14,697 nucleotides of DNA. It comes from Thiotrichaceae bacterium (GTDB lineage Bacteria > Pseudomonadota > Gammaproteobacteria > Thiotrichales > Thiotrichaceae). Both the position numbers and the translations under genes were made by a program. The stretch covers positions 1-14,697 of the forward strand of contig JALVEA010000087.1 of assembly GCA_027008665.1 (NCBI GenBank), given 5' to 3'. A model generated the notes under the pieces. That model ran no database searches. It was not told the DNA's origin and saw nothing but the letters and a program-made list of their open reading frames with translations. Positions 14,112 to 14,697 of the stretch are shown here, one piece after another; positions within the stretch are counted from its first letter, which is position 1, and every line of letters begins with the position of its first letter.

Positions 14112-14697
14112 TTAAGGAATAAACCGATAACGTACTAAAGCATCAAACCAACGTTTTGCCATTTTCTCCTCACCTTGAGCATTAGGGTGTATTTTATCCT
14201 TTTGCATATCCGTATAAATGCTAAACCCTGAATACATATCAACGCTAAACACAGGTGAATTAGCATTATTCAACTTAATCGCTAATTGAGCCAATAGCTG
14301 ATTTAAACGCGGTACAGCAGAATCCATTCTCATTGGAATAATTTTAGCCAATAATATTTTTATATGAGGGTTTCTAGCACGTAGTTTAATAATAATTTGC
14401 TCAATTTCATCACGTGTTGATGCAGGCGTTTGTTTTTGATAAATATCATTGGTTCCTAAATGAATTAGCGCAATATCAGGACGATAGCCTTTAATCCATT
14501 CATCCAAACCCCTCTCACCATTTGGCAAACCCTCTAAAATCTGATCCGCCCGCCAACCCGAATGCCCTTCGTTTTTCTCAGGAAAACGCTGTCCTTTATA
14601 GTCATCCCATTTTCGACTGCCATTACCTTTTTTAGTTTGACTACCAATAAACTCAACCCGCTTTCCTGCATCAACAAAGTGTTTCCATAAAGGATAA
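14112..14697 (-). CDS. SGNH/GDSL-type hydrolase, partial (N-terminus beyond right edge)
   Basis: The frame is open from the right edge to the stop at 14112 (194 residues), so the start lies outside the window. Conserved SGNH-hydrolase blocks are visible: a GHSGWRADQI segment (GHSGW at 14553-14567), block III LGTND (GTND at 14445-14456) with the oxyanion Asn, and the C-terminal DKIHP (14187-14198) that supplies the catalytic Asp and His. The block I GDS with the nucleophilic Ser should lie further upstream and is not seen. Enzymes of this group are esterases, lipases or carbohydrate deacetylases; substrate and location cannot be told here because any signal peptide is missing. It is upstream of tagH in the same direction. 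It may simply flank the T6SS cluster, or less likely be an accessory or effector gene. Confidence 0.85.
   Translation of the reverse strand, partial: YPLWKHFVDAGKRVEFIGSQTKKGNGSRKWDDYKGQRFPEKNEGHSGWRADQILEGLPNGERGLDEWIKGYRPDIALIHLGTNDIYQKQTPASTRDEIEQIIIKLRARNPHIKILLAKIIPMRMDSAVPRLNQLLAQLAIKLNNANSPVFSVDMYSGFSIYTDMQKDKIHPNAQGEEKMAKRWFDALVRYRFIP

Noticed and set aside
14112..14528. Start of the SGNH hydrolase at the TTG at 14528
   Set aside because: The frame stays open to the right edge and codes the conserved GHSGW segment upstream of that TTG, so the true start lies outside the window.
1..14697. CRISPR arrays, insertion sequences, tRNA or rRNA genes
   Set aside because: No regularly spaced repeats, no transposase-like frames with flanking inverted ends and no tRNA or rRNA-like segments were seen on either strand.

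Overview
This window is most of the structural core of a type VI secretion system (T6SS) in an AT-rich Gram-negative bacterium. The gene set, the periplasm-directed lytic transglycosylase and the tssABCEFGH-type sheath/baseplate genes fit a low-GC proteobacterium, most likely a gammaproteobacterium. I cannot name a genus from sequence alone. No rRNA, tRNA, CRISPR array or insertion sequence is visible.

Layout: two gene blocks diverge from a 378-bp AT-rich control region (6222-6599). Leftward (minus strand) run tssE, tssF, tssG and tssH/clpV, the last cut by the left window edge. These encode the baseplate wedge parts and the ATPase that recycles the contracted sheath. Rightward (plus strand) run tssA, tssB, tssC and hcp, encoding the assembly cap/chaperone, both sheath subunits and the inner tube. 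A strong intrinsic terminator follows hcp. Beyond it lie two convergent genes whose products both carry FHA domains. On the plus strand is a 533-aa protein fusing a cytoplasmic FHA domain, one transmembrane helix and a periplasmic MltD-like lytic transglycosylase. On the minus strand is a 619-aa TagH/Fha-type protein with a long low-complexity linker. At the right edge a partial SGNH/GDSL hydrolase on the minus strand probably marks the end of the recognisable T6SS genes.

How it works together: TssA, B, C, E, F, G, H and Hcp account for the contractile tail and part of the baseplate. The membrane complex (TssJ, TssL, TssM), TssK, VgrG and PAAR are not in the window and must lie elsewhere if the system works. 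No PpkA-like kinase or PppA-like phosphatase is visible either, although two FHA (phosphothreonine-reading) proteins are. The FHA-TM-transglycosylase is the most interesting gene: its architecture suggests a dedicated enzyme that opens peptidoglycan for the secretion apparatus and is tethered to, or gated by, a cytoplasmic phospho-signal.

Non-coding signals: a 25-nt element is repeated, with 22 of 25 identities, in the tssE/tssA divergent region and between tssA and tssB, with a third shorter copy nearby. A perfect 10+1+10 palindrome lies in the divergent region beside an exact minus-strand TATAAT. The tssC-hcp gap holds four consecutive inverted repeats, and the tssG-clpV gap holds three. 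These look like devices that separate or tune expression of hcp and clpV relative to their neighbours.
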